From Helopsaltes ochotensis (taxonomy: Eukaryota; Chordata; Aves; Passeriformes; Locustellidae), in NCBI GenBank assembly GCA_013400155.1, contig VXBM01000129.1, positions 892,963 through 956,962 on the forward strand: a stretch of 64,000 bases of DNA, written 5' to 3'. Each line of letters opens with the position of its first letter. Within the stretch, counting starts at the first letter, position 1. Under the pieces are notes generated by a model. The model was not told where the DNA came from. It was given only the letters and a program-made list of their open reading frames with translations, and did not search any database. The position numbers were made by a program, and so were the translations under genes. Positions 1 through 13,300 of the stretch are shown here, piece after piece.

Positions 1-480
1 CACCGGGGCTATCCCCGCTGCGCTCCCCGCCCCGAGCGGGCCGGCGTGCCGCAGGACGGGCCGAGCCGAGCCGAGCCCTGGCTGCAGCGGAGCTGTTCGC
101 GGAGCCCTTCGGCCGCGCAGCCGCCTCCCGCTCCTCGCCGTGCGGGTGCTGGTGCAGCCCGTGCTGCCTCTCCCGTGCGCTTCCCGCTGCTCCCGGCCTA
201 CGAAAGGAGCATTCCCAGGGCTGGAGCTTTCCGCAGGCCGGCTGCGGAAGGCGGGGAGCGGTGCTGGGAGGCTGTGGGCAGGGGAGGAGCGGTGAAGCGG
301 GCAGCAGCGAGCCCGTCTCTGGGGAGCTGTTCGCTCCTCGGAGCCTCGCCCCTCCTTCGGGCAGCCCTCAGGCAGGGGCACCACGAGCCGGCCAGCAGCC
401 ACCGGGGCTTGCCCAGTGAGTGCCGGGCACACGCGGCTGGTGTGAGCCGCGGGGCTGTGCCAAGGGGTGGCTTACACTTA
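1..480. promoter_or_regulatory. CpG-rich promoter-like block at the window edge
   Basis: The first ~480 bases are strongly GC- and CpG-rich, with GC-box-like stretches, and they drop sharply to AT-rich sequence after about 660. This is what an avian promoter CpG island looks like. Reading frames inside it are open on both strands, as expected of GC-rich DNA, and none resembles a known protein. In human the neighbour on this side of DEGS2 is YY1, transcribed away from DEGS2. In this orientation that would be a - strand gene starting to the left of base 1, so the block could be its promoter flank. The YY1 assignment is inference only, since no YY1 coding sequence is visible. Confidence 0.5.
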
Positions 481-543
481 ATACAACCGAGTGTGTCCAA
501 CAGCTTAACGCTGCCAGAAGGAACACGCCTTTCTCCTCCTCAG

Positions 544-654
544 GCTCTTGCGCCAGCTCCTCAGCACCTTTGGTCAGTTCAACTCACAACTCTAGCACGG
601 AACTAAGCCAGTGGAAAGAGAAATCCAGGATGACCCCGGGAAGGGTCAGCACAG
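544..654 (+). other. Candidate non-coding exon (splice-site bounded)
   Basis: A pyrimidine-rich acceptor (CTTTCTCCTCCTCAG, AG at 542-543) and a consensus donor (CAG|GTGAGA, GT at 655-656) bracket 111 bases just downstream of the CpG-rich block. An AATAAA hexamer follows at 779-784. This could be part of a non-coding transcript leaving the CpG island. It rests on splice-like signals only, and such pairs occur by chance. Confidence 0.2.
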
Positions 655-659
655 GTGAG

Positions 660-2600
660 AGGAGAAAACAAACGAGGTCTTATTGGCAAGTTGTTTCTCC
701 TGAGCTTACTTCGGTGTGGGTGTGTGTTGATATGGCTCATCTACAAACTATGCTGCCTATGAAAATTTGACTTTGTTCAATAAAGTACATCACGTGGTAA
801 ATGTTGGCAGTAGTTGCATCAAGTCAGAGTGATACCAAATTCAAGATGACAGCAAAATCTTAAATTAAAAAAGGCAAATATTATAGCTATGTTTTCTTCT
901 GGTAATGAAAGATGGTCTGATTTATACAGACAGAAGAAAGTAGGTAATGCACTAACTGAAAATACAAGTCTGTCATGGAGACTTGGAGTTCTTACTTCAG
1001 AGGAGAAAACATTTTATTTAGAGATAAAATTCCCAGACAACTTTATTTTAGCTCCAGAACAACAACTGTAACAAAGATTACAAAGATGTTGGCAACCACA
1101 AGAAGAGGAGTTAAGACTTGCACACCAGGGCAGAATTAATATACCTCAAACTCTCAAGGCTGGCAGTAGCCACTAGGAGACGTGTGCAGGTGTTCCTGCT
1201 GTATTTACTCTGTCACCTGTCCTTTGCATGAGCAGAAGAAAGAAGTAACTGAGTCTTGTAGCAGAAATACATTCATGCTGGGAAGCCAGCTGATGGATAA
1301 GCACCTTTGGGTGAGGAAGAGTGAGTATGCCTGGATGTGTGGAAGTGTGGACCAGTATGTCTTGCTTCAGAGCTGTATATCATAGGCCATGTCCTCAGTG
1401 GAGCAAGGGATTTTTGTCTTTTTTTACCCTGGGATGCTGGAGATTAGTATGGTGTGTACTTAAAACTACGTAAATGAGATATTTTGAGGGTAACTGGCAC
1501 AGAGTCAGCAGTTGTGCTCTTGCTCCTGAGTGTGTTAGGAATTTCCCTCTGCTAGGCTTCCCAATAGTTCCCAGAAATCCCAAACAAGTAAAGGAATTAA
1601 ATAAGAAAGGGAGGCTACAGTTGAGAGAACCTGACCATTTGAAGCACGTTTGGACTGTGTAAAGTGTAGTGACTTTGTGAATCTGTAGAGTTCACAGTCA
1701 TTACAGTATTCAGTAAAAAGGCTATTATTGCTAGGTGCCATTAATACCCCTCCCTCCCTTTTCCATTGTGAATGATTTTACTAGGATGCTGTAAAACTAA
1801 GGATGCCAAATGGTCAGAACTGGGTAATACTTTTGCCAATTCTAGAAGACAATATAAAGCTGGTGTTTCTTGTTTGTCTGGCATCCACAATTACTCTTGA
1901 ATTACTATTATTTGTTTGACTTATAGAAATATAAAGCATGAAATTCTGTTCTCAAAACCAGATGCCAACTCACTAGAGACAGAAAAGTTTTCTGTTCTTC
2001 TTATGTGGTCAGGTTGAGTCTCTAGTAATGACCTACATGTAGGAAATGCTGTTTGCCTTCAAAGGAGATACTTAAGTTTCCATGTGTAACTTAACATATG
2101 CAATAGCACTATCCTATTGGATGAGCTTTGGGGTGAAGTCATATTTGTTTTCTTTGTAACTGCACTGACTGCCCCACTAATTTCTTTTTTAGTCACCTTC
2201 AGCATACCTGAGCAGGAAGTGACAGAAAGGTGTCATCGCATTTAGTGTCTTTGGCTTCTCCACCGATACTGTCAGCACACCAAAATGTTTGAGCCAATTA
2301 AAGGTTTAAGCTGAGATACCGATGGATCTCCTCTCTGAACCATCCATTTCTTTTAGAAACACATAATAACCTTAACTTGGATTAACAGTCCCTTATCTGG
2401 GTTGAACCCTGCAACTTCATGGGCAAGCACCAACCTAGTGCTGGGGCAATAGTGAAGAAACCATTGTACTTACAAAGAGCTGAGCTGTAACAGCAAAGTG
2501 GTTAAATTCCTGCTCCTGCTGTGGGTAAAACTGTTTCCCTTAATGCCATAGTCCTTGCACTCAACCTGCTTTGCAACTTTCATCATTCTACAGTTTACAT
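660..2600. other. Intergenic, no gene seen
   Basis: AT-rich sequence with stop codons in all frames every few tens of bases. The only notable sites are an AATAAA at 779-784 and scattered short A/T runs. I see no exon, repeat family or RNA gene that I can support. Confidence 0.5.
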
Positions 2601-2607
2601 TTTAAGC

Positions 2608-3060
2608 TAGAAGAGAGCACCCAAAGGAGGGCAACAAAGATGGTGAAGGGCCTTGAGGGGAAGCTGTATGAGGAGCAGCTGAGGGCACCTGGTCTGTTCA
2701 GCCTGGAGGAGACTGAGGGAGACCTCACTGCAGTTACAACCTCCTCATAAGGGGAAGAGGAGGGGCAGGCACTGATCTCTCTGTAGTGACCAGTGACAGG
2801 ACCCAAGGGAGTGGCCTGGAGTTGTGTTGGGGGAGGTTTAGGTTGGATATTAGAAGGTTCTTCTCCCAGAGGGTGGTTAGGCTGGAACAGGCTCCCCAGG
2901 GAAGTGGTCAAAGCACTAGCCTGATAGAGTTCAAGAAGTGTTTCGACAATGCTCTTAAGTACCTCGTGTGACTTTTGTGGATGGTCCTGTGCAGGGCCAG
3001 GAGTTGGACTCAATGATCCTTGTGAATCCCTTCCAACTCAGCTTCTGTTATTCTGTGATT
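2608..3060 (+). mobile_element. CR1 LINE fragment (3' end, sense +)
   Basis: The segment reads as the 3' part of an avian CR1 element. It contains the block 'AGGAGGGCAACAAAGATGG', then 'CTGTTCAGCCTGGAGGAGAC', then 'GGGGGAGGTTTAGGTTGGAT'. It ends in the characteristic 'TTGGACTCAATGATCCTTGTG' and 'TTCCAACTCAGCTTCTG' 3' UTR, followed by a copy of the terminal ATTCTGTG unit at about 3051. It is 5'-truncated like most CR1 copies, has internal deletions against the usual consensus, and has no intact ORF. Confidence 0.9.
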
Positions 3061-3065
3061 TAGAC

Positions 3066-4009
3066 AGGGAAAAAATCCCCAACTCTAAAAAGGCTCCTAA
3101 AGCTTTCTAGCAGGCAAGCATGAGAGATTGGGGTTTGTGGGTTATTTCATTGTTTGTTGGTGTTTTTTAGCCCTTAGTGTAACTGTTCTACCAAGAGATC
3201 TTAAATAGTCCCACTAGGCTAATATAAGAGGTGATAGTGTTGCCAGTGTTTGTAGGCAAAAATTCTTGTTGAAAAATATTTACATCTCATATTTTCAAGG
3301 GTGCTAGAGACTTTCATATTGAAACAGAATGAAAAAAGTTGGAGCTGATCCACATATGATGTTGTTGTTGGAAGGACTAATGATTGGGATAGGGATAATG
3401 AGTGAAGATGGACAGGAGGTCAGGTACGGACTTGCAAAAGAATATAGTGGGAACAAGGACAGCACTTTAATTTTGGGTAGTGTGTGTAGAAACATCACTG
3501 CGTAACATGTAACTGTGAATCAGAGAGGCTAGAGAGGTACATGAGGTTACCTTAGTTTTAAGGTGAGCAAGTCCTTTGCCTGGTTTGGTTGCCACGGTAG
3601 AAGTGTGATTTCCTGCTGCTCCAGCGGGGACAGTACCTGAGAAATGGGCCGCAGACTACCAGGAGTGAAGTGTTACACAGCCAAGGGCAGCTCACCAAGG
3701 TTGTCAGAGCGCCAAGGAAATGTATGTCAGATGTTGGTTGCCTTTGCACTCTTCTAGATCTTCCACCCCTGGGAGGAGCTCACACAACTGGGCTTTGCCC
3801 TAATCCACGGTTCTGTTTAGGGCTCTGTCTCTGGATTTATGGCGTTTGGATTACCGTGTCTGGAAGTGCCCGGGGACCTGCAGCGCTGGAGTTCCCCTTG
3901 CGTTCTGGAGCCGCCCAGGCAGCGATGGATGGATGTAGTGGCTGTGCCGAGCCGTGGTGCTGGCAGCAGCACGACGGGGATCCCTACTGCCCTGCAAACA
4001 CGCCCACCC
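3066..4009. other. Intergenic, upstream of DEGS2
   Basis: Unremarkable sequence rising in GC towards 3850. No exon, repeat or RNA gene is supported. It presumably holds distal regulatory sequence of DEGS2, but no specific site stands out. Confidence 0.4.
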
Positions 4010-4279
4010 CACACACCTCTCCGGCCGTCTTCGAGGTCCCTGCAGCGCGGCGAGCCTCGGCCGCCCGTCCCCTGCCCCCGGGCTCTTCCCGCCGGACCGC
4101 CCCTGACATCCCAGAGGGGCTCTGCAGCTCTGCCGGCTCCTGCCACCCGAGCGGAGCCGCGGAGCTGTCCCGGTGCCCGCCTGCGGCGGCCGCGGGGCGG
4201 GGGCGGGCGGAGGAGCCGCCCCTCCGCGGGTGCGGAGCTATAAGGGCAGCGCGGCGCGCCGCGGGGCGCAGCGGCAGCC
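4010..4279 (+). promoter_or_regulatory. DEGS2: DEGS2 promoter, CpG-rich with TATA-like box
   Basis: A dense CpG region runs from about 4010 through exon 1 to about 4830. Overlapping GC boxes (GGGGCGGGGGCGGG) lie at 4194-4207. A TATA-like element (CTATAAGG) lies at 4238-4245, only about 40 bases before the ATG at 4280. If that TATA element is used, transcription would start near 4268-4272 and leave a 5' UTR of only about 10 bases. Upstream dispersed starts, common in CpG promoters, are the alternative. The combination of GC boxes, TATA and the adjacent start codon is seen directly; its use is inferred. Confidence 0.65.
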
Positions 4280-4361
4280 ATGGGGAACCGTGTCACCCGC
4301 GAGGACTTCGAGTGGGTCTACACGGAGCAGCCCCACACGCAGCGCAGGAAGGAGATCCTGG
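4280..4361 (+). CDS. DEGS2: DEGS2 coding exon 1
   Basis: The exon encodes the first 27 residues (MGNRVTREDFEWVYTEQP..., ending KEIL) plus one base of codon 28. The ATG at 4280 lies in a strong Kozak context (GCAGCCATGG) and is the conserved family start. The donor is G|GTACGA at 4362. The FEWVYTEQPHTQRRKEIL stretch is near-identical to other vertebrate DEGS2 and DEGS1 N-termini. Confidence 0.95.
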
Positions 4362-7300
4362 GTACGACGGGGAGCCCGGGAGCGGCCGCGGCGGCTCGGG
4401 CCGCCGGGCAGGGCTGCGCTCCAGGACGGGAAGGGACGGGCGGGGGTCCGCGCCGGGACCGCCGCTGTCGGTGCGGCTCGGGATGTTGTCCAGGCTGCGG
4501 AGAGCGAGTGCCGCAGCCCGGTGGGCTCTTGGATGTTTCCCCCGAGGAGTGTAGCACTCCCCAGTCTCTGCCTTCCGGAGGCAGCGGCGGAGATGCCGCG
4601 GCCGAACTGAGCCCGGCTGCGCCCAGCCGGGTCAGCGGGTGGCAGCGGCGCGGGGCGACACGGGCTGTGGTAGCGCCCGCCTGTCCGCACCGCGCCCCGG
4701 GAGCGGCCGCGGCCGTCGGGGTGTCCTGGCGGGCGGCGGCTCCGCCGGGAGTGCCCCGAGCGCGGGCTGGGAGCCCTCCCGCGGGCACGTGTTCCCGGTG
4801 CCTTGGTAGTGCGGGAAAGTAAACGGGCATGCGGGTCGGCTCTGCCCGAGAACAATAGCAAGTCCCCGCTGCTTGCCGGGGACAAGGTACACTCCTGGAT
4901 TCTCGTGTTGTGCACGCAGCGCTTAACTGCGCACAGGAGTGTGGTGGGGCGGGAGGTTTATTTTTGTGGGGGGATTTGGGCTATTCTGAAGATCGTTTTT
5001 TGAGAATAACTGATAATTCAGAAGCGTCACAGAATATTGCTGTGCATCCCCTGAAAATACATTTTCAACTTTTTATTAATAATTTTTTTTTTATTTCCCC
5101 CCCTCTTTTCATTTCACTGGGTTGGTCGTATTGTTTTTTTCCGTCTAAATATTTGGAGGCAGTGGAGCTTCTGACTGAGTTGCTGCACAAGGTTTACGCT
5201 AATTAGGTGCAGTTTTTTAACTCCTCCACAATCTTACAGATTAATCCAGGATTAATCTAAATTACAAAAACATTTCCGGTATAGTTGCAATGGTGGAATA
5301 TCCACGTCCAGGTTTGAATTACATCCAGGAAAATAATAATTATTTTACTATGCAATCATGATAGTCAAATTACATCAGTATAGCAAATTATGCTTTTGGT
5401 GTTGTGCTCCTCATCTCTTCAGTCAAGGGGATTAAATTTTGGTGAGCTAAGGATAGGAGAGTATATGGTGGGTCTCTGCCCTTGCTGCTCCCTTGCCTTT
5501 TGGGTTGTGCTATAGAATGGGTGTGCAAACCATGATAAAGTTGTCAGGAGGTACTTGGACTCCCTTGTTGCAGCAAACTCTTTTTAGGACTCTTCAGCGG
5601 CACACTTGCAGAGGTTTTGCCCACCCCCTCTTTGAGTTAAGAACAAGCAATTGGAATCAAGGTCCATCTCCTCCTTTACAGCTTCTCCTGCTCCAGCTGT
5701 GGCAGTAAAAGGAAGGGCACAGAGAAATACAATGTGGAAAGAGAGATGTGAACGATCTGTGTCTGATGAGGCAGAATGGATTATAAAACTAGTGTCACAA
5801 ATACCAAAATGTTACCAAAAGTTACTGAAACTATTATAATATCACACATAATATTTGTATAATGATCCTTACTCTATTATTGAAAGCCTAAGGTCACCTA
5901 GTATTCAGAGTATGTGTTACCAAAGTGTTTAGTGTCTACTAAGCTGGAGTACAGAGTAAGAATCTTAAATACATATGAACAAATATCTATAAAAATGCAT
6001 GTATTTTACATTTTTGTATACAGCAATGCCTTGGGGACAGCATTCCATGCTGGTAAAGGAAGTATTTCCTTCCCAATAGGTTAATGATTTAGTTGCTAAG
6101 CACTGAAACTTGATTGTTCTCTGGGCTGCAGCTTTTTAAAATGTTGGTCTCTCTTAGGCATGGCTACTTGGATTTAAATACAAATGGAAATTATCAGTTA
6201 GGAAAAAAAATGGGCAAACTGACAAACACATAAGGCAGTTTCTTTCTACATACGTGGTGTTTCCTGGGCTGTTGCTCCAACCTGTTCCTATAGAGCATCT
6301 GACAGGTAAAAGAAGTTCATCACAAAGTTGTTTGTCCTGGCTTAAGAGTTAGTAGCCCAGGTGTCTGTAAGACTTTTGTAGTCAGTGACTGTGTCTGAAT
6401 CAGAACTCCCTGAGTCCAATCTCCCTGCCATGGGCAGGGACATCCTTTTCTAGCTCAGGTTGCTCAGAGCCCCATCCAGCCTGTCCTTGAACACTTCCAG
6501 GGATGGGCCATGCACAGCTTCTCTGGGCAATTGGTTCCAGTTGAGCTGCAGAGCTATGAGCAGTGTTTATCAGCTGGGCTGGCTGGAAATTGGCTTTGTG
6601 ACAGGACACTGTTGCACTAGATGAGGGTTGTGATTCCTAAAGGCTGTAATTATACCAGCAAATAGATCAACATTTTTCACAAGGGAGAGGAGATGCTTCC
6701 TCTCTTATCTCTTTGTAGTACCTGGGTATTAAAATGTAGCTTGTGCTTAGTACTGTCTGGGTGTAACTGCTTCTGACTTAGAGTGGAGATCTCTTGCCAA
6801 GCTGGCACTTCGACCCTGATCACGTTATACATGTTCCTGAACACGTTATTCACGCTTTTCAGTTTATGAAATGGAATTGTTTCATTGCTATTCTCTCGCT
6901 GTCTTGTTTATGAAAAGCCCGTTACTGCCTTGTGTCAGGACTGGGATTTGTATAATGCTGGAGTAAGCTCTGTTAGGGAGAGATCTGGTTAAGACCTTCC
7001 CGATGGAAAGTTTTTTCATCTAGATCTGCTTAACCTTTCTGTATAGTTACAAAAATGCTATTGGGGGAGATATAACATAGAGGGGAGATATACCACAGAG
7101 AGAGCATCTAGTAGAAATAGGATTTCTACTTTTTGCCTGTAAGGATTTCTTGGACTGAAAGACTTGGAGAAACTATGGTCTTGCTCAGTGGGAAGTGTTG
7201 ACAGCTTTTCACTCTTGAGAGATGAAAGAAATCATTGCTTAAATGCAGGTAACACCATAATCGTACAATGTATGGTCATTTCACCTGCAAACAATTTCCC

Positions 7301-10300
7301 AAATGCAAGCAACGAGCAGTATGTTGTGACATAAGAAGAATGAGATCATATTTGTGCCATGGGCTGGATCTAACTTCTTAAAATTACTGTAAGATGGTCA
7401 GAAAATGTTTTGCCTCACAGGATCTTAGGCAAGCACTTGTTTGCTGCTGAGGATGAGAGCAGAATCAATGTTGCTCAGGATAGGCCAGGAACATCTGAAT
7501 ATGATCTAACATCCAAGAATGCTTAATAGTTATGTAATTAGTTCTTTGGCAAGTTATTTTGGAGTGGATATGGTGCAAGTGTTTTATATGTACTTTATCC
7601 TGTAAGAAGTCTGAGATATTTGCCCATGGGGAGGAGTAGAACAAAATTAAAAAGCCAAAATCCATTTTATTTTAGCATTTAGCTGATCTGAGTATACCTT
7701 CTGGCTCTGCTCTCTAAATAAGAGATTACCCTGCTATTTCTTCTGGCTGTCTCTTCTGTTGCCTTTTTAAACCTCACATTTATGAAAATTCTGATAAGTT
7801 GTACCTACTGAAATATGCAATATATTATATCCTTAGCTTAAATCAAAGCTCTGGAGTACATGTGCTTCTGGCGAAGAAACCGTTTGCCCTTTATGCTGCA
7901 GTGTGTGGGCACAGTGCTACCCCCTGATTGTGCACATCCTCTGATGAGTGCACCCAGAAGAGCTGCTGTCCCAGTGCTCATGCCAATTCCCTGTGGGCAT
8001 CACCTTTGAAATAAATCACATGGGCAGAAAGTGATTGATTTAAGCATTTGTGGTCTTCTGTGGGAAATGTATTAAGTGCAACTGAAGGCTTCAGCTTAGT
8101 CCATATAGCAGATTTTTGTTTCAGAAGGAGCTGAAAGCCCGTTTTCTAGCATTGCTACATCCCTTTACTCTGAACTAGCTAATAAAGAAACATAAGCAAA
8201 CAGGTGCTGACATAGTGATGTGCTGACATCATCCACCTCTGTTGACACGGGCAGAGTGGCACCACTGTGGTACTTTCCCTCTGGTGGCCACCTCTGGGTG
8301 ACCCACTGCCCTTGGGCCAGCTAGCACCAAGGTATTTGGGAGCTTGTGGGTGACAAGTACAAGATTAAGACGCTTGTCCTTGCACGGTGGACATATAAAT
8401 AACTTCAGTGTAATTAGCTGGGCCAAAAATGTTTTTTATTATTTTGTGTACTGGAGGGGCTTTTCCCCAGGAGGCTGTGAAAAAAACAGAAGGTGTTGCC
8501 ATGCGTATTGTCCTCTGTGTATCCTACCTGTGTCTTGACTCATGCATTGTTTGAATTAATCATAGAATAGTTTGAGTACCAGGTGCATCACCAGCTAGAT
8601 TGGGTTGTTCAGAGCCCCAACCAACCTGTCCTTGAATGTTTCTAGGGATGGGGTATCTACAGCCTCTCTGGGCAACCTGTGATAGTGTTTCACCACCCTC
8701 GTAGTAAAAATTTTCTTCATTATTTCTAGATTAAATGTCTCTTCTTTTAGCTTGGAACCATTACCCCTTGACCTATCACAACAAGCCCTACTAAACAGTC
8801 GATCCCCATCATTCCTATAAACCTCGTTAGATGTTGAAAGCCAATAAAGTCTTCCTAAAACCTTTTCCTCTCCAGACTGAACAGCCTCCATTCTCAACTC
8901 TCTCAGCCTTTCTTTATCAGAGAGGTGCTGGAACCCTCTGACAATTTTCTAGCCCTGCTCTGGACTTGCTCCAACTCATCCATGTCATTCACTGAGGACT
9001 TGGGTGTGCTGTGCATGTTTTTGAGCTGAGCTGCTACAAGGCAAAACACTATAATGTTAGTAAACCGTTTTCTTTTTGTTGTTTATTTATTTGGTACAAA
9101 TACCAGCTCCAGCATAGGACATGGAGTAGTAAAGCTTACATCCTGTGCCTAGTGTCTCTTTTATTTGTTTTGGCAGGGGCTAATAATCAATAGAATGTAG
9201 TCCAGGACAGCAGTATCACAGATTTTTTTTTCCTCCTTCCCTTTAACAAACCATTGAAATGACTTATGCTGAGGAGTCTGTCAACTTTGACTGTATCAAC
9301 ATGCTGCACTTGGGGTGAAAAGAAAGAAAAATTAAGACATTAAATTTCTCCTCTTTTTACTACTAGTTTCTCATGGATGTGAACAAGGCTGCTACTCCTT
9401 TAAACCTCCATCACCACTGTCTGTGTGGACAGCTCCTGCTCTTGTTCACTTTCAAATCCCATATGTACCAAAACGTGCAAGTGTGAAGTATGTGGTGTCA
9501 CATCAATGAGAAATTGTGTCTGCTGCCATCATTGGGACTTGCCTGAGTTATCTCAGGGACAGGGTCAGTAGGACAGAGGATGAGTGAGAGCTCAAGACAA
9601 AGTATTTGCTGTCTCCTGAGGAGAAGGAACAGCAGGACCTGGCAACCAATGGCCTGTCCAGGAACAATTGCTCCAGCCCTAACTGAGGATCACTGTAGGG
9701 CTATGGTGAGTGCTCTTGGATCTCCAGAGAGACACATCAACAGAACAAAATACACCGTCAGACTGATTTGTCAGTTTAGGCACTTGTGAGTGAAACCTGC
9801 CTCTCGAAAGATGTGTAGAACAGTCAAGTGATCTCTGTGAAAAGTGAATTCAGTAAATGGGTTGTTTCAGAATTGTGAACCCTTCTGAAAATATACTTGC
9901 AGCATTTGTTGTCTCTTGACTTGTAAGAGTAGGGAGTGCTGTCTTTCATCATCATGGAGCAGAGAGACTGTGGAGCTGTCGGGGCTGAGTCAGTGGCTAC
10001 ATTTACCTACTGTACTAAAGTGCCTGCTTTGGCAGCGTGCTGACCTTGGAGACAGAAAAGTCATCCTTGTGCACTGCTGTACCTCTACAGCAGTGTCCCC
10101 ACCCTCTCACAGCAGTGCAGTGCCTCAGTCTGGACAGCTAGAAGCACACGTGGATAACCTATCTGCTGGCCTGAGCTAGCAGACTTCCTCAGTGAGCTGG
10201 AGGCTGGAAGATGTGCTGTGTAGACAGCGGAGTAGTTGGGTCTCTCCTGTTTCCATTGGACTATAAAGGGCAAAACTTGGTCCCATGTTGTCACATAACT

Positions 10301-13300
10301 GTATGTGTTGTGTCCTGTCCTGTGTTGTGTGTCTGAGCCTTCATCCACCCTCCCCTTCCCTCCTACCCCCCCCCACCCCATATTGAAGGGATGAATGATG
10401 GGCTTGTTTTTTTTTCTCCTCTTTCTGTGCCCTCTCTCTGTGCCTCTGATTCTCTGTTGTCTTTTTTTTCCTGCAGGTGGGTGATGCCTGGTTTGCATAA
10501 TAGCACCTACCGACACTTGTCACAGCAACCTTACAGGGATGCCTAGGCTTTTCAGCAGCAAGTGAGGCTCTTGCATTCTTTCAGTTAACTGCAGGGTATG
10601 AACACAGGGGGAAAAGGAGGTAAAAATTTGTGTTATCACAACTTTGTGTCAGCACATTATACATAAATTGCAGTCATCAGGATCACTTAATCTGACGTTA
10701 AATGTGTCTCACTGAAGAGTGCTTGGCTTTTCAAGTTGGAAAGGGGTCAGGATTCGACATTCTGCATTTTAAGTGCTCCTGAACCAACAGGTCTCTGGCA
10801 GGCTTCTCCACTTTTAGCCTCCCGTGATCTTACTAGCACCACCCCCCTGCCCAGGCCATGGTTCCTCCATGAGAAGAAACCTGAAATTTTTCCATGCCAT
10901 GGAAACAGGACAGCTTTATCAGTATTAATGATAAACAGCCACAGTATTGTGGTTTGACTAGTATGCAAAAATTTACTGTTGGAGTTAATCATGTGTTGAA
11001 TTTAATATTAAACCCTGGCAAGTTACTTAATAGCTGTCACCTGCGATAAGTGCAGCCTGCCTGCATTGCTGCTTGCACACACTTTTGCTGCCATTTGGCA
11101 GCAACTGCCCTGGAACCTTTTAAATGAAATCTGCAGTCCTTGTTGGCTGCCACAGAAAGAAATAGATCAAAAACTTCCATTATTTTCAAATGACACTATG
11201 AAGTATCTCCAAGCAATTTTCCCATCCCATTAAAATTTCTTTTTTGTTTTTGGGGGGGAGGTCAATGTGGCCTCAACTTGACCACGCTGAGGAACAAATT
11301 TAGTTGTTTTACATTTCATCTCTTCTGATAACTGCAGTAACTTATCTCTACCAGCTGCATGATGTGACAACATTTGAGGTGGCTTGACTTATTAAAATGT
11401 TTTCTGGTTTTTGGATACATGCCCCTAAGGAGGAGATTAAGCTACATAAAACTACATGTCTGTAACAGTTTTTCTGATCAGGTCATTATATTGTTATACT
11501 TTGGAGTGAGGTTTGCATAAGCAGCACTTCGTGTAAAACTTAAGTACCTATTCAGCTACTAAAGAACAACTTCTGGCATTTTAACTTCATTGGTGTGAAA
11601 AATATAATTTCAAGAATGGTGAAAACAGCAACAAAAAAAAATAGAACAGCAAAACAAACAAACAAACAAACAAAAACCACCCTGGACTTTCTGGAGATTT
11701 TTGTCAAAAAAAATTTGTCTGACTTCAGAAAGATAGGAACTTTCACTACAGCTTTCCCAGCACTTAAAAAATCTCTCTCTTGCCTGAATACTCCCCATAG
11801 TGACCTTGGTCTCCTTGTCCTCACAAGATTTGAGTATTTCTCCTTTGTCCTCATCTTCCACAGCACTTTTCTAATCTTTGTATTCTCTTATTTCTGTCAA
11901 GATGGGCTGAAGTTGGCCAAGAGGCTCAAGGGTTGTTGGAATGGTTGCAGAGCATGGCAAATTAACCTGCTTCTTTAAGTAGCACTTCATCTCTTTGAAT
12001 TTCTGTAAACTTCTCAGGGTTCACTTCTACAAAAACCTTCTCTGCATCCAGCACTGAGTATCTGCCACTGCTTTCAAGGTCACATAAATTACATGTATGA
12101 TCTCCAGCCTTTGTTTATAGTAGACACAGCTGCATAGATGCAGATCATTGTAATCTGATTTTATTGTATTGGTATTATACTGTGACAGTCAGATGATGTT
12201 TATTTTTCTATTCGTAAAATGGGCCCATGAAACTCAGAGACACTGTGTAACCTCAGGGTTCAGAATGAGTGACTTCTCTATGCACTTATCTGTGTAAGCT
12301 GCAATTACTGAGAAATGCAAAGTATTAGTTAAAGGAGGTCAGTATGTGGGTAAAAGCCATAAGGGAGCAGAAGAAATCATGTGCAAGTTAATACTGGAAG
12401 TGAGAAGGGTGGATTTGTAAAGAGGAGATGTGAATCAGTGAACAGCACCTAGAGGAGGGGCTGTACTCTGTATTTTATTTTTTTTTTAAAGGACAGATGA
12501 ATGGTTGGTGGGACTGAAGATCAGTAAGCTGGTCCTGGCCTGACATGAGTCAGGCAAGCATAGCCCATGTCTCTCTGACACTGTACTGCAGTATTTGTGA
12601 GGCCTCATGAAGCTGTTGTGGGATTATCTATGTGGTTTTTATGCCTGCTTTTGGTATGTGACATGGGCACAGAGAAAAATTTTCCATGCCGTACAAAATC
12701 CTGATAATATTACTGCCTGTACTGTGATGCTACCATGTGAAGAGTTGTACCTGTTGTGAGCACTGGTAAACACTCAAATAATTAGGATTTTTTTTTAAAT
12801 GCTGTGTTTGTCATCTAACCACAGAGCAAAACCTGGTGAGCCTGTTGCTCAGCTCTCTTCTCTGCTTGTGTGTTTGAAACAACAGTGTGAAAAGGGCTAC
12901 AAGGAAGGCAGTGGTATCTCTTTAGTGGAAAATAGCATCTGAGCAAAATATAAAAGGACATAAAAACTTAAAAACATGACAGAAGATGCTTCTTAGAGCT
13001 TAAGTCCTGTGAGATTTGGCATATTACTACTCATTACTGTGAAGCAATACTCATTGTGGGAAAGGCACATGATGCCACAGAGAGACCATCAGGGTATTTT
13101 TTATATGTCTATATATATCAATATCAATCACAACTGGACATGATGCTGGAACCAGTAAAACTTTCACCATAGTGGCAACCCTACTTTGGAATTAGCATTT
13201 TATAAAATCAGGGCCCCAAACACAGTGCGATAAAACAGAGTCACAGTGGTGATTGTGTTTACCTAATTATGATGTAACCAAGCTTTTCTCTGCATTTTTC

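Noticed and set aside
46..606. 186-aa open frame at the left edge
   Set aside because: Its composition (Ala/Pro/Arg/Ser) mirrors the CpG island, it has no recognisable domain, and it crosses a strong splice acceptor.
3670..4915. Several overlapping 130-290 aa open frames on both strands around DEGS2 exon 1
   Set aside because: They are by-products of the CpG-rich promoter, where stop codons are scarce. The true start is the conserved MGN at 4280, and the other frames have no homology or splice support.
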